Source: Bacteriovoracaceae bacterium (GTDB lineage Bacteria; Bdellovibrionota; Bacteriovoracia; Bacteriovoracales; Bacteriovoracaceae). From it: a stretch of DNA of 12,547 nt. Below the pieces are notes generated by a model. The model saw only the letters and a program-made list of their open reading frames with translations, was not told the origin of the DNA and searched no databases. Every line of letters starts with the position of its first letter. The stretch's first letter is position 1. Shown here piece by piece: positions 1-7,224 of the stretch. The DNA is taken from assembly GCA_018060635.1 (NCBI GenBank), contig JAGOVR010000037.1, forward strand, positions 1-12,547, read 5' to 3'. A program made the translations under genes and the position numbers.

Positions 1-153
1 GCCTTACACGCTGGAGTTAATTTAAAAGCTGATATGTTTTATGCTTTACCTGTTGATTTAGATTTTTTAATCACTAAAATCACTAATAAATCTTCAGATG
101 TTGGTTTTCTGCTTCTTTTTAAGAGTCAAATTTTCCCTTCAGGCCAACCTTAA
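1..153 (+). CDS. C-terminal end of an unidentified protein (5' truncated by window edge)
   Basis: An open frame runs from base 1 to a TAA at 151-153 and encodes the last 50 residues of a protein whose start lies outside the window. The codons (TTA, TTT, GAT, AAA) resemble those of the neighbouring genes, which supports real coding sequence. The peptide alternates hydrophobic and polar residues (for example FYALPVDLDFLI and GFLLLFKSQIF), as beta-strands of an outer-membrane barrel or a beta-propeller would. It ends with a short polar tail, SQIFPSGQP, rather than the terminal aromatic residue usual for barrels. I do not recognise the family. No hairpin follows its stop directly; the first terminator-like structure is about 220 bp downstream. 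Confidence 0.55.
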   Translation, partial: ALHAGVNLKADMFYALPVDLDFLITKITNKSSDVGFLLLFKSQIFPSGQP

Positions 154-162
154 TTCAAAAAC

Positions 163-207
163 GTCATTAAACTGACAAAACATTAAAAAATCCGTCATAA
201 AAGTGAC
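163..207. promoter_or_regulatory. Two tandem GTCA-N6-TGAC boxes (candidate operator)
   Basis: GTCA and TGAC arms separated by 6 bp occur at 163-176 and again at 194-207. Each is a small inverted repeat, and the flanks are also alike (C before, A after). The two boxes are 31 bp apart, close to three helical turns, so both would face the same side of the DNA. They lie upstream of a TATAAT at 240-245. The pattern suggests a dimeric regulator, but I cannot name one. CTGACA at 172-177 also resembles a -35 element, with CATAAA 18 bp further on. Confidence 0.4.
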
Positions 208-239
208 AGAGCTAAATACTCAGTTGCGTGGTTTTTTTA

Positions 240-245
240 TATAAT
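240..245 (+). promoter_or_regulatory. -10-like TATAAT element
   Basis: A perfect TATAAT occurs in the gap between two genes. The matching -35 position (TACTCA at 217-222, 17-bp spacing) fits the consensus at only 3 of 6 bases, so the promoter would be weak or activator-dependent. The tandem boxes upstream are suitably placed for an activator. Transcription would start near 252 and run into the terminator-like hairpin that ends at 413. Confidence 0.35.
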
Positions 246-251
246 AACAGT

Positions 252-413
252 AAGTTAGATAGTTTTTTATTGTTTTAAGGCCTTGGTACAGAGCTTGCTC
301 TAGTAATAGTTGTGTGTGTGTTGGGTAAGTGGAAAGAGGATTTTTTCACCCCCTCCTTTTACGTCTCTCTCAAAAAATACCCGTTTATATTTAACATATA
401 AACGGGTATTTTT
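252..413 (+). ncRNA. Candidate small RNA of about 160 nt
   Basis: This stretch has no credible ORF. It lies between a TATAAT at 240-245 and a very strong terminator-like hairpin at 373-413. Local hairpins can be drawn: AGAG/CTCT around a CTTG loop at 290-301, and an 8-bp stem with G-U pairs at 329-336/342-349. A (GT)n-rich run lies at about 310-322. The implied length of about 160 nt is in the range of 6S RNA and many small RNAs, but I see no diagnostic motif of 6S, SRP RNA, tmRNA or RNase P RNA. It could instead be a long 3' UTR of the upstream gene or the leader of the next gene. Confidence 0.3.
373..413 (+). terminator. Perfect 18-bp inverted repeat, probable intrinsic terminator
   Basis: Arms at 373-390 and 396-413 are exact reverse complements (18 bp) around a 5-nt loop, TTAAC. 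The stem core is TACCCG/CGGGTA, and the outer part is an A-run on the left and a T-run on the right, so the structure could terminate transcription on either strand. It ends only 5 bp before the start codon of the next gene. It may end the upstream transcript or small RNA, or act as an attenuator for the downstream gene. Confidence 0.75.
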
Positions 414-418
414 AGTTT

Positions 419-1840
419 ATGGAACAAAAAGTTTACTGGTGTTTAAATGAAGGAAATTATCTAGGCCCTCTGAGCTATGAGCAGATAGAGCAATTAATTC
501 AAGAAAAGATGATTGATGGAAGAACTCCTTTAAGAAGAGACAAATTTAATAAGTGGAATCCTCTTAATCATTATCCTGAATTTGTTCTTCCTTCGGATGC
601 TCACCCTCTCAATCTTCCTTCTTTGCCTTCTGATTTACAGAAAAAACAAGACGTACAGGCAGTGGTCATTCCTTTTACTTTAAAAGAGCCTGTAGTCGCA
701 AAAATGCCCCCTCCTGTAGTTGTAAAAAAAGATTGGGATATACGTGAGGAAGATGTTTTTTTAGATCAGGTTCCCCTTAAAAAAGTAGAATTACCTGAGC
801 CTAAAATAGAACAAGAAAAAGAGGCGGTGGAAGTATCGCCTGCTGTTAAACCTCATCAGACTTCTCGTCATCAGATCCCTTTGCTCCTTTTCTTTATTTT
901 GCTTCTTAGTGCTTTATTGTACCAAAAATCACAAGAAAAATTTAAATCCTTTTCAGGAATGCGTCTTAATGATTACGAAAAATTACTACAAACTACACAA
1001 ATTCCCTTAGAAAAAGGAGTAAATTTTTCTTACGGTTTTTCTAAAGATCAAAAAACACTTTGGTTGACTTCTAATTTGCCGATAAAAGCCAAAGTATGGT
1101 TAGTTTTAGAATCTATTTATGGAAAAACTATTCAATTTGAAGATGTGACTATTCAGACAACAGGCCATTATGAGAATCATCGTGCGGAATTTAAAAATTT
1201 TACCTTTACTCGCGGAACTAAATTTATTCCTGGTTTTTATCAAGTAAAATTATATGCGCAAAAAATTCCTTCTCAGGGATTTGAGGGAGTTATAGAAAAA
1301 CTTTTTGGACAACAGCAAAAAACAATGAATTTATATGAACATAAAGGAGAGGTTCTCTATACAACAAACAGTCCTGATATCTTCTTACAAAAATTACAAA
1401 AGCTGATTAGTTTAAGAGAGAAGTTAGAAAAAAAATACTTGGATGAAATCAATATCAAGTATCAAACACTAAGTGTCTTTGCAAAAAATTTGACTGATTT
1501 ACAGTTAAAAACATTGCAGATAAAAGGAAGAAAAAAAGCTACTCGCTATTTTGAGAAAAACTATCGTAATGAGTTTTCTCCTTTCCTTACATCCTTTATT
1601 AAAGAAAATGAAAATCTTATTTTAGAGATGGGAAAACGTTTTCCCATTATCACCACAGAATTTCAAATTCTTTCAGAGCAAGTAACGAAGATGGCCAATT
1701 TTTCAGCATTCTTTTTAAATGAACTTTCGCGAAAAGTTCCTCTTCCGGATCTTCATTTGTTAATTGAAAATGAAATGAATCCTATTTTGCAAAAATTAAG
1801 TCAAAATCCCTTAGAACCATTAAAAGAAAAAAATCCTTAA
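419..1840 (+). CDS. GYF_2-domain single-pass inner-membrane protein, function unknown
   Basis: The 473-residue protein starts with a GYF_2 (DUF4339) domain at about residues 5-55. It shows the family's pattern: an aromatic start (VYWCL), the GPLS turn at 16-19, a short helix, then a W46-N-P-L ending. GYF-like domains usually bind proline-rich peptides. A proline- and charge-rich linker (56-150) follows, then one hydrophobic helix at about 153-168, then about 300 residues without cysteine that should lie in the periplasm. That part is beta-rich to about residue 285 and helical and charged after 315. I do not recognise it. The topology implies cytoplasmic binding linked to an envelope role. No Shine-Dalgarno sequence precedes the ATG; a terminator-like hairpin ends 5 bp upstream. 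The next two plus-strand genes encode exported proteins. Confidence 0.8.
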   Translation: MEQKVYWCLNEGNYLGPLSYEQIEQLIQEKMIDGRTPLRRDKFNKWNPLNHYPEFVLPSDAHPLNLPSLPSDLQKKQDVQAVVIPFTLKEPVVAKMPPPVVVKKDWDIREEDVFLDQVPLKKVELPEPKIEQEKEAVEVSPAVKPHQTSRHQIPLLLFFILLLSALLYQKSQEKFKSFSGMRLNDYEKLLQTTQIPLEKGVNFSYGFSKDQKTLWLTSNLPIKAKVWLVLESIYGKTIQFEDVTIQTTGHYENHRAEFKNFTFTRGTKFIPGFYQVKLYAQKIPSQGFEGVIEKLFGQQQKTMNLYEHKGEVLYTTNSPDIFLQKLQKLISLREKLEKKYLDEINIKYQTLSVFAKNLTDLQLKTLQIKGRKKATRYFEKNYRNEFSPFLTSFIKENENLILEMGKRFPIITTEFQILSEQVTKMANFSAFFLNELSRKVPLPDLHLLIENEMNPILQKLSQNPLEPLKEKNP

Positions 1841-1922
1841 GCCATTGAAAAGATAGAGAATTTTGTATTTGAGTTTTTCGCAAGCTTTGACGATAAGCTA
1901 TTGGAATATTAGGAGTTAAGTT

Positions 1923-1955
1923 CTCTTCTTTGCTAAAAAGGAATGAGATTTTTTT
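1923..1955 (+). terminator. Weak terminator-like hairpin before the 874-residue protein gene
   Basis: The 127-bp gap between two plus-strand genes contains arms CTCTTCTTT (1923-1931) and AAGGAATGAG (1938-1947). They form 9 pairs, including one G-U, with one bulged T, followed by A and seven T residues (1949-1955). The stem is AT-rich, so termination would be partial. It ends 12 bp before the next start codon, which would suit an attenuator between the two genes. Confidence 0.4.
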
Positions 1956-1967
1956 AAATTAGGATGC

Positions 1968-4592
1968 ATGAAGATTAGTCAAATAAAAATTCTTTTTTAT
2001 TTTTTATTCACCTTTTTTATTTTGGGAGGCCCTAAGCTTTTTGCGCAGGATCTGACATCTGGCTCAAGTGGTTGGGGAAATAAAATAAGAGGACCTCTCG
2101 GAACAAACACCGAAAATAGTTTTGATACACCTGATGGTATTAACTACAAACAAAATGTAGAAATTAGTTTTTCAGCTGACGTGCAAAAAGTCATTTGTTC
2201 TACGGGAGGAAATTATCTCTATAAAGTGGCCAATAATGCTAGTTATAAATTTAAAGATCCCTCTCAAATTCAAGCTCTTTTTGAAGAAAGTAGAGTTAAA
2301 AAATTATTTACGCTCAAAGAAGGAAAAACATTAATTGAAAAGACTCAAGAAAAATCTCCTTTAAATACCGCACTTTTATTACTGGGAGTGGCCCCTAATC
2401 AGATGAAGGATGTTGCCAATTTTTTTAGAGCAAGGGAGATTACTCATAAAGATGATCTTAGTAACCCAGAGATTCTAGACTTAGGAAGATGGTTTACGCC
2501 TCAAGATGAAAATGATTATTTGGAAAAAAGACTTCCTAGTGCAAGGGCCAAGCTAAAGAGAGCCTATTTTTTAAATTTAGAAGAAAAATTGGAGAAGTTT
2601 GATTCCAAACAAGCACAAGACTTAAAAAACAATAGAGCTTATCTTTTAAAAGGGGAGCCTATTCCTCAAGACCCTCTTTTAAAAAATAAATTAGATGATT
2701 ATATTTTATATGCGAGTAGTTTTTTAGATGAGTTTTATAATCTTAAATCTCAGAAAACAAGTGAGAGTTTAGATAAATATGGGCAAACAGAGCTTCGTTA
2801 CCGAGAAGATAATGGAACGTGCCACGCTTACACGGGAGAAATTTTTCTACCTTGGGCCAGTGAAATAAGTCAGTCCCTACGAGAAAGTGTTTTTCCAGTG
2901 ATAACGGAAAGAGAAAATCAAGGTTATCTTTTGATGTGTGAAAATGGGGAGATTCTTCCTGCTAATATATTTATGGATTTATTCGCCTATCTTAATCGCT
3001 GTTTTAGTGATCCTAAAACTATTGTGGGAAAAAAATTGGCCCGTGAACCTTTTACCACACTTAGGGAACAAGTTCCTCTTATGAGTGATATAGTTCTCAC
3101 CCATTCAGCTAACAGTCCCTTTGATAATTATTTTTATGACTTTAAGCAGAAAACACTTAGAGATCCTACAAAAGCTCCTAGCAATAACCAAGAACAAGAC
3201 ACTTTTTTAAATAGAATGGAGGCGGTTTATATTCACGCAAAACGGTTAAAGGGTGAACCACTCAATGGTATGAATTTTTGTCAGGACTATCAACCCAAGG
3301 CCCAAAATATTGTGAATGGCAAATCTCGTGTTTTAGGAAATCTGGCTTTTGGCAAAGGTGTTTGGAATCATTCCATCGATCATGCCAGTATTGAGACAGT
3401 GGAAGGGGTGGATATTCTGACAGGAAAAAAAGGTGAAAATGCGGGGAGTATTAATAATTTATCTCAGGTGGTGAAGGTCTATTATGAGTCTGCTATTAAG
3501 TTAGAAAAAGCACAGAATATTGAACAGGCCAAAAAAATTCTTATAGAAAAAAAAGAAGTGGCGTATAAACTTTTTATGGAAGTTCTGACTAAGCCCAGTA
3601 CCATTAATATTTTGTGTCAAAACCCTCTATCGCCTCAAGAGGCTTGTGCTGAGATTAGTAACACCGATATAGTTTTAGCAAAAATGCCAGAGCCACAAGA
3701 TCAAAGTCATAAGAGAAAATGCTTGGGCTATGGGCAAACCATTACGCTTACAGACAAAGTAACAGGAGCAAAAACAAGTTCAACTTTTAATCCAGAGGAT
3801 ATCGGTGTTTTTGGATTTAGTGAGCCTTCAGCTAAAAGTCTTTATAGTGGGTGTGAGATTAATCCTAGTGACGTTTTAAATGCAGGTTTAGTAAGAGAAA
3901 AAGCCATTCAAGAATTGATAAAATTTTATTATGAAAATCCACAGCATAGGGAATCTCTCAAAGGTTATACCTTCAATATGAGAAATATTGATTTGAGTTA
4001 TACAGCTCCTCGTACGTATAAAGATGAAAAAGGAGAAGCCATTCCAGTACAAGAAGCACTCTTAGGGGCCCATGCTAAAAATAAACCGACACAAGGACTT
4101 ATTTTAGTTGCACCTAACAAAAAAGAAATCAGTTGTTCTTGGTATAATGAATGGGAGCGAGTTCCCCTAGAAGGAAAAACCAGAGAGTATAAATTTGATT
4201 GGCAGACTCCTTTTGAAGTTCCTCGCTTAGTGTACCGAGCAGGAGAAGGACAGATTGCTCAGCTTAATGAGATTACTAAATCCGATTTAAATAAATGTGT
4301 GGACAAAAAATCTGCATCTTCTTCTTTTGATCCCACTGACCCTACCTTAGGATTACAAATGGCCACGATCATGAGTAAAGAATGTTATAGTAGCAAAAAT
4401 TTTTTAGAAGATGTGGTGGAGTTAGTTTTATGTAAAGCTGTTTCTCAGACAGGGAATAAGGCAGATCTTGAGTACTACGATGAAAGGATGCAAGAATTTA
4501 CTTCAAAGTATCAAGATAAAGTGGATATGGATCAGGTCCATACTTTTATTGACGAGAGTGTGGGAATAGAAGTAGAGGAGTTTAAGCTTTGA
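1968..4592 (+). CDS. Large secreted cysteine-containing protein, function unknown
   Basis: This 874-residue protein begins with a clear Sec signal peptide: an n-region with lysines, a hydrophobic core at about residues 8-20, and LFA before a likely signal peptidase I cut after A26. No other membrane helix is evident, so it should be periplasmic, surface-bound or secreted. The mature part has 13 cysteines (77, 285, 324, 345, 438, 550, 560, 585, 629, 723, 777, 806, 822), which would suit disulfides in the envelope. I see no recognisable enzyme motif or internal repeat and do not know the family. The start has only a weak AGGA 3 bp upstream. The stop overlaps the TTG start of the next gene by 4 bp, so the two are probably translated together. 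It may be linked to the GYF_2 membrane protein encoded upstream. Confidence 0.8.
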   Translation: MKISQIKILFYFLFTFFILGGPKLFAQDLTSGSSGWGNKIRGPLGTNTENSFDTPDGINYKQNVEISFSADVQKVICSTGGNYLYKVANNASYKFKDPSQIQALFEESRVKKLFTLKEGKTLIEKTQEKSPLNTALLLLGVAPNQMKDVANFFRAREITHKDDLSNPEILDLGRWFTPQDENDYLEKRLPSARAKLKRAYFLNLEEKLEKFDSKQAQDLKNNRAYLLKGEPIPQDPLLKNKLDDYILYASSFLDEFYNLKSQKTSESLDKYGQTELRYREDNGTCHAYTGEIFLPWASEISQSLRESVFPVITERENQGYLLMCENGEILPANIFMDLFAYLNRCFSDPKTIVGKKLAREPFTTLREQVPLMSDIVLTHSANSPFDNYFYDFKQKTLRDPTKAPSNNQEQDTFLNRMEAVYIHAKRLKGEPLNGMNFCQDYQPKAQNIVNGKSRVLGNLAFGKGVWNHSIDHASIETVEGVDILTGKKGENAGSINNLSQVVKVYYESAIKLEKAQNIEQAKKILIEKKEVAYKLFMEVLTKPSTINILCQNPLSPQEACAEISNTDIVLAKMPEPQDQSHKRKCLGYGQTITLTDKVTGAKTSSTFNPEDIGVFGFSEPSAKSLYSGCEINPSDVLNAGLVREKAIQELIKFYYENPQHRESLKGYTFNMRNIDLSYTAPRTYKDEKGEAIPVQEALLGAHAKNKPTQGLILVAPNKKEISCSWYNEWERVPLEGKTREYKFDWQTPFEVPRLVYRAGEGQIAQLNEITKSDLNKCVDKKSASSSFDPTDPTLGLQMATIMSKECYSSKNFLEDVVELVLCKAVSQTGNKADLEYYDERMQEFTSKYQDKVDMDQVHTFIDESVGIEVEEFKL

Positions 4593-5086
4593 AAAAAATA
4601 TTTTTTTTATGGATTTTTTTTTTCATGGCACAAGGTCATAGCACTTCGTCTTATTCTCCTTCTTATCCTTCCTCTAAAGTTGGATGTTTAGCTCCTTCTC
4701 GCTTAGTGCTACAGCAGACAGGATGTGATTATTTTTTGCAGAAATTTGAATATTATAAAAATCATATTCAAGATAAAGACAAAAAAGTGCGCCAAGATGT
4801 TCGCTTAGAAATAGTAAAAAGGGCCCAGCATTTTTTATCTCAAAAAGAGTGGGATTATTTTTCTATTGTGAATCTTATGGTTTTTTCTCGTTATCTTAAA
4901 CCTCAAGACATGGATATTTTGACACAGTTTAAAAAACTTCCAGGAAAACGTCCTCCTTTTGCCACTGTGGCCAAAGATCGTATTGCTAAAAAAGATTCTC
5001 GCTATTGTCACCCTCAAGCTCAATCTCATTTACGCAGTACTCCCTTGGCCATGCAAGAGATCTGTTCTTTGCCTATTCAGCCTTGA
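4589..5086 (+). CDS. Small secreted protein with four cysteines, function unknown
   Basis: This is a 165-residue exported protein. The TTG start overlaps the stop of the preceding gene (TTGA) and is supported by GAGGAG at 4575-4580, 8 bp upstream, and by the signal peptide it yields (MKK, then an F/W/L-rich core to about residue 13, likely cut near residues 14-18). A later ATG at codon 13 would destroy the signal peptide. The mature part starts with a Ser/Tyr/Pro-rich stretch and has cysteines at 33, 46, 140 and 159, enough for two disulfides. The rest is helical and basic. I do not recognise a family. The overlap and the shared export signal suggest it works with the 874-residue protein. The signal-peptide codons contain runs of 7 A, 8 T and 10 T. 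Confidence 0.75.
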   Translation: MKKIFFLWIFFFMAQGHSTSSYSPSYPSSKVGCLAPSRLVLQQTGCDYFLQKFEYYKNHIQDKDKKVRQDVRLEIVKRAQHFLSQKEWDYFSIVNLMVFSRYLKPQDMDILTQFKKLPGKRPPFATVAKDRIAKKDSRYCHPQAQSHLRSTPLAMQEICSLPIQP

Positions 5087-5092
5087 TTTTAC

Positions 5093-5121
5093 TTGTCCCT
5101 TGGATGTCTCAAAGGTAGAAT
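5093..5121 (+). promoter_or_regulatory. Sigma-70-like promoter for sucC-sucD-ndk
   Basis: TTGTCC (5093-5098, 4 of 6 consensus) and TAGAAT (5116-5121, 5 of 6) are separated by exactly 17 bp. Transcription would start near 5128, giving a leader of about 40 nt before sucC. The leader contains AAGAAGG (5151-5157) as a ribosome binding site 10 bp from the ATG. No terminator separates this promoter from the gene upstream, so read-through is also possible. Confidence 0.6.
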
Positions 5122-5167
5122 CGCCCCATATTTAAAATGTCAGACTTTTTAAGAAGGATCAGAAGCT

Positions 5168-6340
5168 ATGAATATTCATGAATATCAAGCCAAAAAACTT
5201 ATGGGAGATTTTAATATTCCCACTCTTAAAGGAAATATCGCAAGAACAGCAGATGAGGCTGTGAAAGCGGCAAAAGAGATAGGGGGAAGTATTTGGGTAG
5301 TAAAAGCTCAAATTCATGCAGGAGGAAGAGGTAAAGGAGGAGGAGTAAAACTAGCTCGTTCTTTAGATGAAGTGAAGAAATACGCTTCAGAAATTATTGG
5401 AATGAATCTGGTGACTCATCAAACTGGTCCTGAAGGAAAAAGAGTAAATCTTGTTCTGATTGAAGAAGGCTGTGCTATTGATCATGAATATTATTTGGGA
5501 ATTGTGCTGGATCGTAGAAGTTCTATGCTTACAATTATGGGCTCTTCAGAGGGAGGCATGGACATTGAAGAAGTAGCTCACAAAAGCCCAGAAAAAATTA
5601 TTAAAATTCAGGTAGATCCTGCTGTGGGATTTACTCCTTATATGGGCAGACAAATGGTTTACAGCATGGGGATGGATGAAAAATTTATTAAGCCTGTAAG
5701 TTCCTTTATACAAGGTCTTTATGAGATGTATTTGAAACTGGATTTAAGTACTGTAGAAATTAATCCTTTAGTGACTACTAAAGATGGGAAAATTTTAGCT
5801 TTAGATGCAAAAATTAATTTTGATGATAATGCTCTTTTCCGTCATCCTGAATTGGAAGCTTTAAGAGACCTAACGGAAGAATCATCTGCAGAATTAGAAG
5901 CCAAAGAATTTGGTCTTTCTTACATTTCTTTGGATGGAAACATTGGTTGCTTAGTCAATGGCGCAGGTCTTGCTATGGCCACTATGGATATCATTAAACT
6001 ACACGGTGGAACTCCTGCTAATTTTTTAGATGTCGGTGGTGGTGCTAGTAAAGAAGCCGTGGAGAAAGCCTTCACCATTATTTTAAGAGATGAAAAAGTA
6101 AAGGCCATTCTTGTGAATATTTTTGGTGGAATTATGAAATGCGATATTATCGCAGAAGGAATTATTGCGGCGGTTAAATCATTGCAACTAAAAGTTCCAT
6201 TGGTTGTGCGCTTAGAAGGAACCAATGTGGATTTGGCCAAAAAAATTCTAGCGCAGTCCCAACTTGCGATTGTTTCCGCAAGTGATTTAAGTGATGCCGC
6301 AGAAAAAGTAGTGAATTTATCTCAAGGTAGGGGAGTTTAA
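5168..6340 (+). CDS. sucC: Succinyl-CoA synthetase, beta subunit
   Basis: SucC pairs with SucD to convert succinyl-CoA, phosphate and NDP into succinate, CoA and NTP in the TCA cycle, in the cytoplasm. The 390 residues match the usual length (388 in E. coli). The N-terminal ATP-grasp domain starts with MNIHEYQAK and carries K46 and the glycine-rich GRGKGGGV (53-60) for nucleotide binding. Metal and nucleotide ligands are expected in VEINPL (196-201, E197/N199) and at D213. The C-terminal ligase domain shows DGNIGCLVNGAGLAMATMD (256-274) and GGIMKCD (320-326), which contact the alpha subunit and the phosphohistidine. The sequence does not let me decide between ADP and GDP preference. It is the first gene of a tight operon with sucD 2 bp downstream. 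Confidence 0.97.
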   Translation: MNIHEYQAKKLMGDFNIPTLKGNIARTADEAVKAAKEIGGSIWVVKAQIHAGGRGKGGGVKLARSLDEVKKYASEIIGMNLVTHQTGPEGKRVNLVLIEEGCAIDHEYYLGIVLDRRSSMLTIMGSSEGGMDIEEVAHKSPEKIIKIQVDPAVGFTPYMGRQMVYSMGMDEKFIKPVSSFIQGLYEMYLKLDLSTVEINPLVTTKDGKILALDAKINFDDNALFRHPELEALRDLTEESSAELEAKEFGLSYISLDGNIGCLVNGAGLAMATMDIIKLHGGTPANFLDVGGGASKEAVEKAFTIILRDEKVKAILVNIFGGIMKCDIIAEGIIAAVKSLQLKVPLVVRLEGTNVDLAKKILAQSQLAIVSASDLSDAAEKVVNLSQGRGV

Positions 6341-6342
6341 TC

Positions 6343-7218
6343 ATGGCTATTTTAGTCGACAAAAATACAAAAGTTATAACTATTGGATTCACTGGCAAGC
6401 AAGGAACTTTTCATTCATTGCAATCTCGTGATTATGGAACCAATTTTGTAGGAGGAGTGACTCCTGGGAAAGGTGGAACTAAACACGAAGGTTATCCTGT
6501 TTTTAATACAGTGAGTGAGGCGATCAACAATACGGGTTGTAATGCCGCTATGATTTTTGTGCCACCTGCGTATAGTGCTGATTCTATTTTAGAATGTATG
6601 AATGCAGGCATTGAACTGATTGTGTGTATCACGGAAGGAATTCCTGTGAATGATATGATTAAAGTGAAGGCCGCTCTTAAAAGTTCTAAGTCACGCTTGA
6701 TTGGCCCTAACTGCCCAGGGATTATTACTCCTGGCCAGTGTAAAATGGGAATTATGCCAGGGCATATTCATCTTCCTGGGAGAGTGGGAGTGATCTCACG
6801 TTCAGGCACACTAACCTATGAAGCAGTCTTTCAACTCACTCAAAGAAACATCGGGCAATCTACTTGTATTGGTATCGGAGGAGACCCTATTATCGGTACG
6901 GATTTTATTTCAGCTCTCGCTTTATTTGAAAAAGATCCAGATACAGACGCTATCATTATGATTGGAGAAATTGGAGGCTCTGCTGAAGTAGATGCCGCTC
7001 GTTTCATTCAAAAAAATATGAAAAAATCCGTGGTAAGTTTCATTGCGGGAGCTTCTGCCCCTGCAGGAAAACGCATGGGACATGCAGGAGCTATTATTTC
7101 TGGTGGTGATGATACGGCTGAAGCCAAGTTTAAAGTGTTACAAGAATGTGGAATAACAATTGCCCGCTCTCCAGCAGAGATGGGTGCAAAAATACAATCA
7201 ATTTTAAAAAACAAGTGA
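6343..7218 (+). CDS. sucD: Succinyl-CoA synthetase, alpha subunit
   Basis: SucD binds CoA and carries the histidine that is phosphorylated during the reaction. All 291 residues are present, as usual for the family. The CoA-binding Rossmann domain shows GFTGKQGTFH (15-24) and PGKGGTKHEG (41-50). GPNCPGII (121-128) follows, and the catalytic loop is KRMGHAGAIISGG, with H247 the expected phosphohistidine (H246 in E. coli). E209 in IGEIGGSAE matches the conserved glutamate that helps phosphorylate it. The ATG lies 2 bp after the sucC stop, with GGGGAG-like bases (6330-6335) inside the end of sucC as the ribosome binding site, so the subunits should be made in equal amounts. Confidence 0.97.
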   Translation: MAILVDKNTKVITIGFTGKQGTFHSLQSRDYGTNFVGGVTPGKGGTKHEGYPVFNTVSEAINNTGCNAAMIFVPPAYSADSILECMNAGIELIVCITEGIPVNDMIKVKAALKSSKSRLIGPNCPGIITPGQCKMGIMPGHIHLPGRVGVISRSGTLTYEAVFQLTQRNIGQSTCIGIGGDPIIGTDFISALALFEKDPDTDAIIMIGEIGGSAEVDAARFIQKNMKKSVVSFIAGASAPAGKRMGHAGAIISGGDDTAEAKFKVLQECGITIARSPAEMGAKIQSILKNK

Positions 7219-7224
7219 GGTGTT

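Noticed and set aside
290..301. AGAG-CTTG-CTCT hairpin as part of a tRNA or known RNA
   Set aside because: A 4-bp stem is common by chance, and no cloverleaf or T-arm sequence surrounds it.
1841..1967. TTGACG at about 1887 as a promoter for the 874-residue protein gene
   Set aside because: No acceptable -10 element lies 16-18 bp downstream; the nearest TATTAG is too close.
4835..5029. Minus-strand ORF of 64 codons
   Set aside because: It lies wholly inside a plus-strand gene that has a signal peptide and a ribosome binding site; the minus-strand peptide has no features of its own.
5920..6398. Two overlapping minus-strand ORFs of 106 and 74 codons
   Set aside because: They are antisense to sucC and the sucC-sucD junction, where the conserved protein motifs clearly belong to the plus strand.
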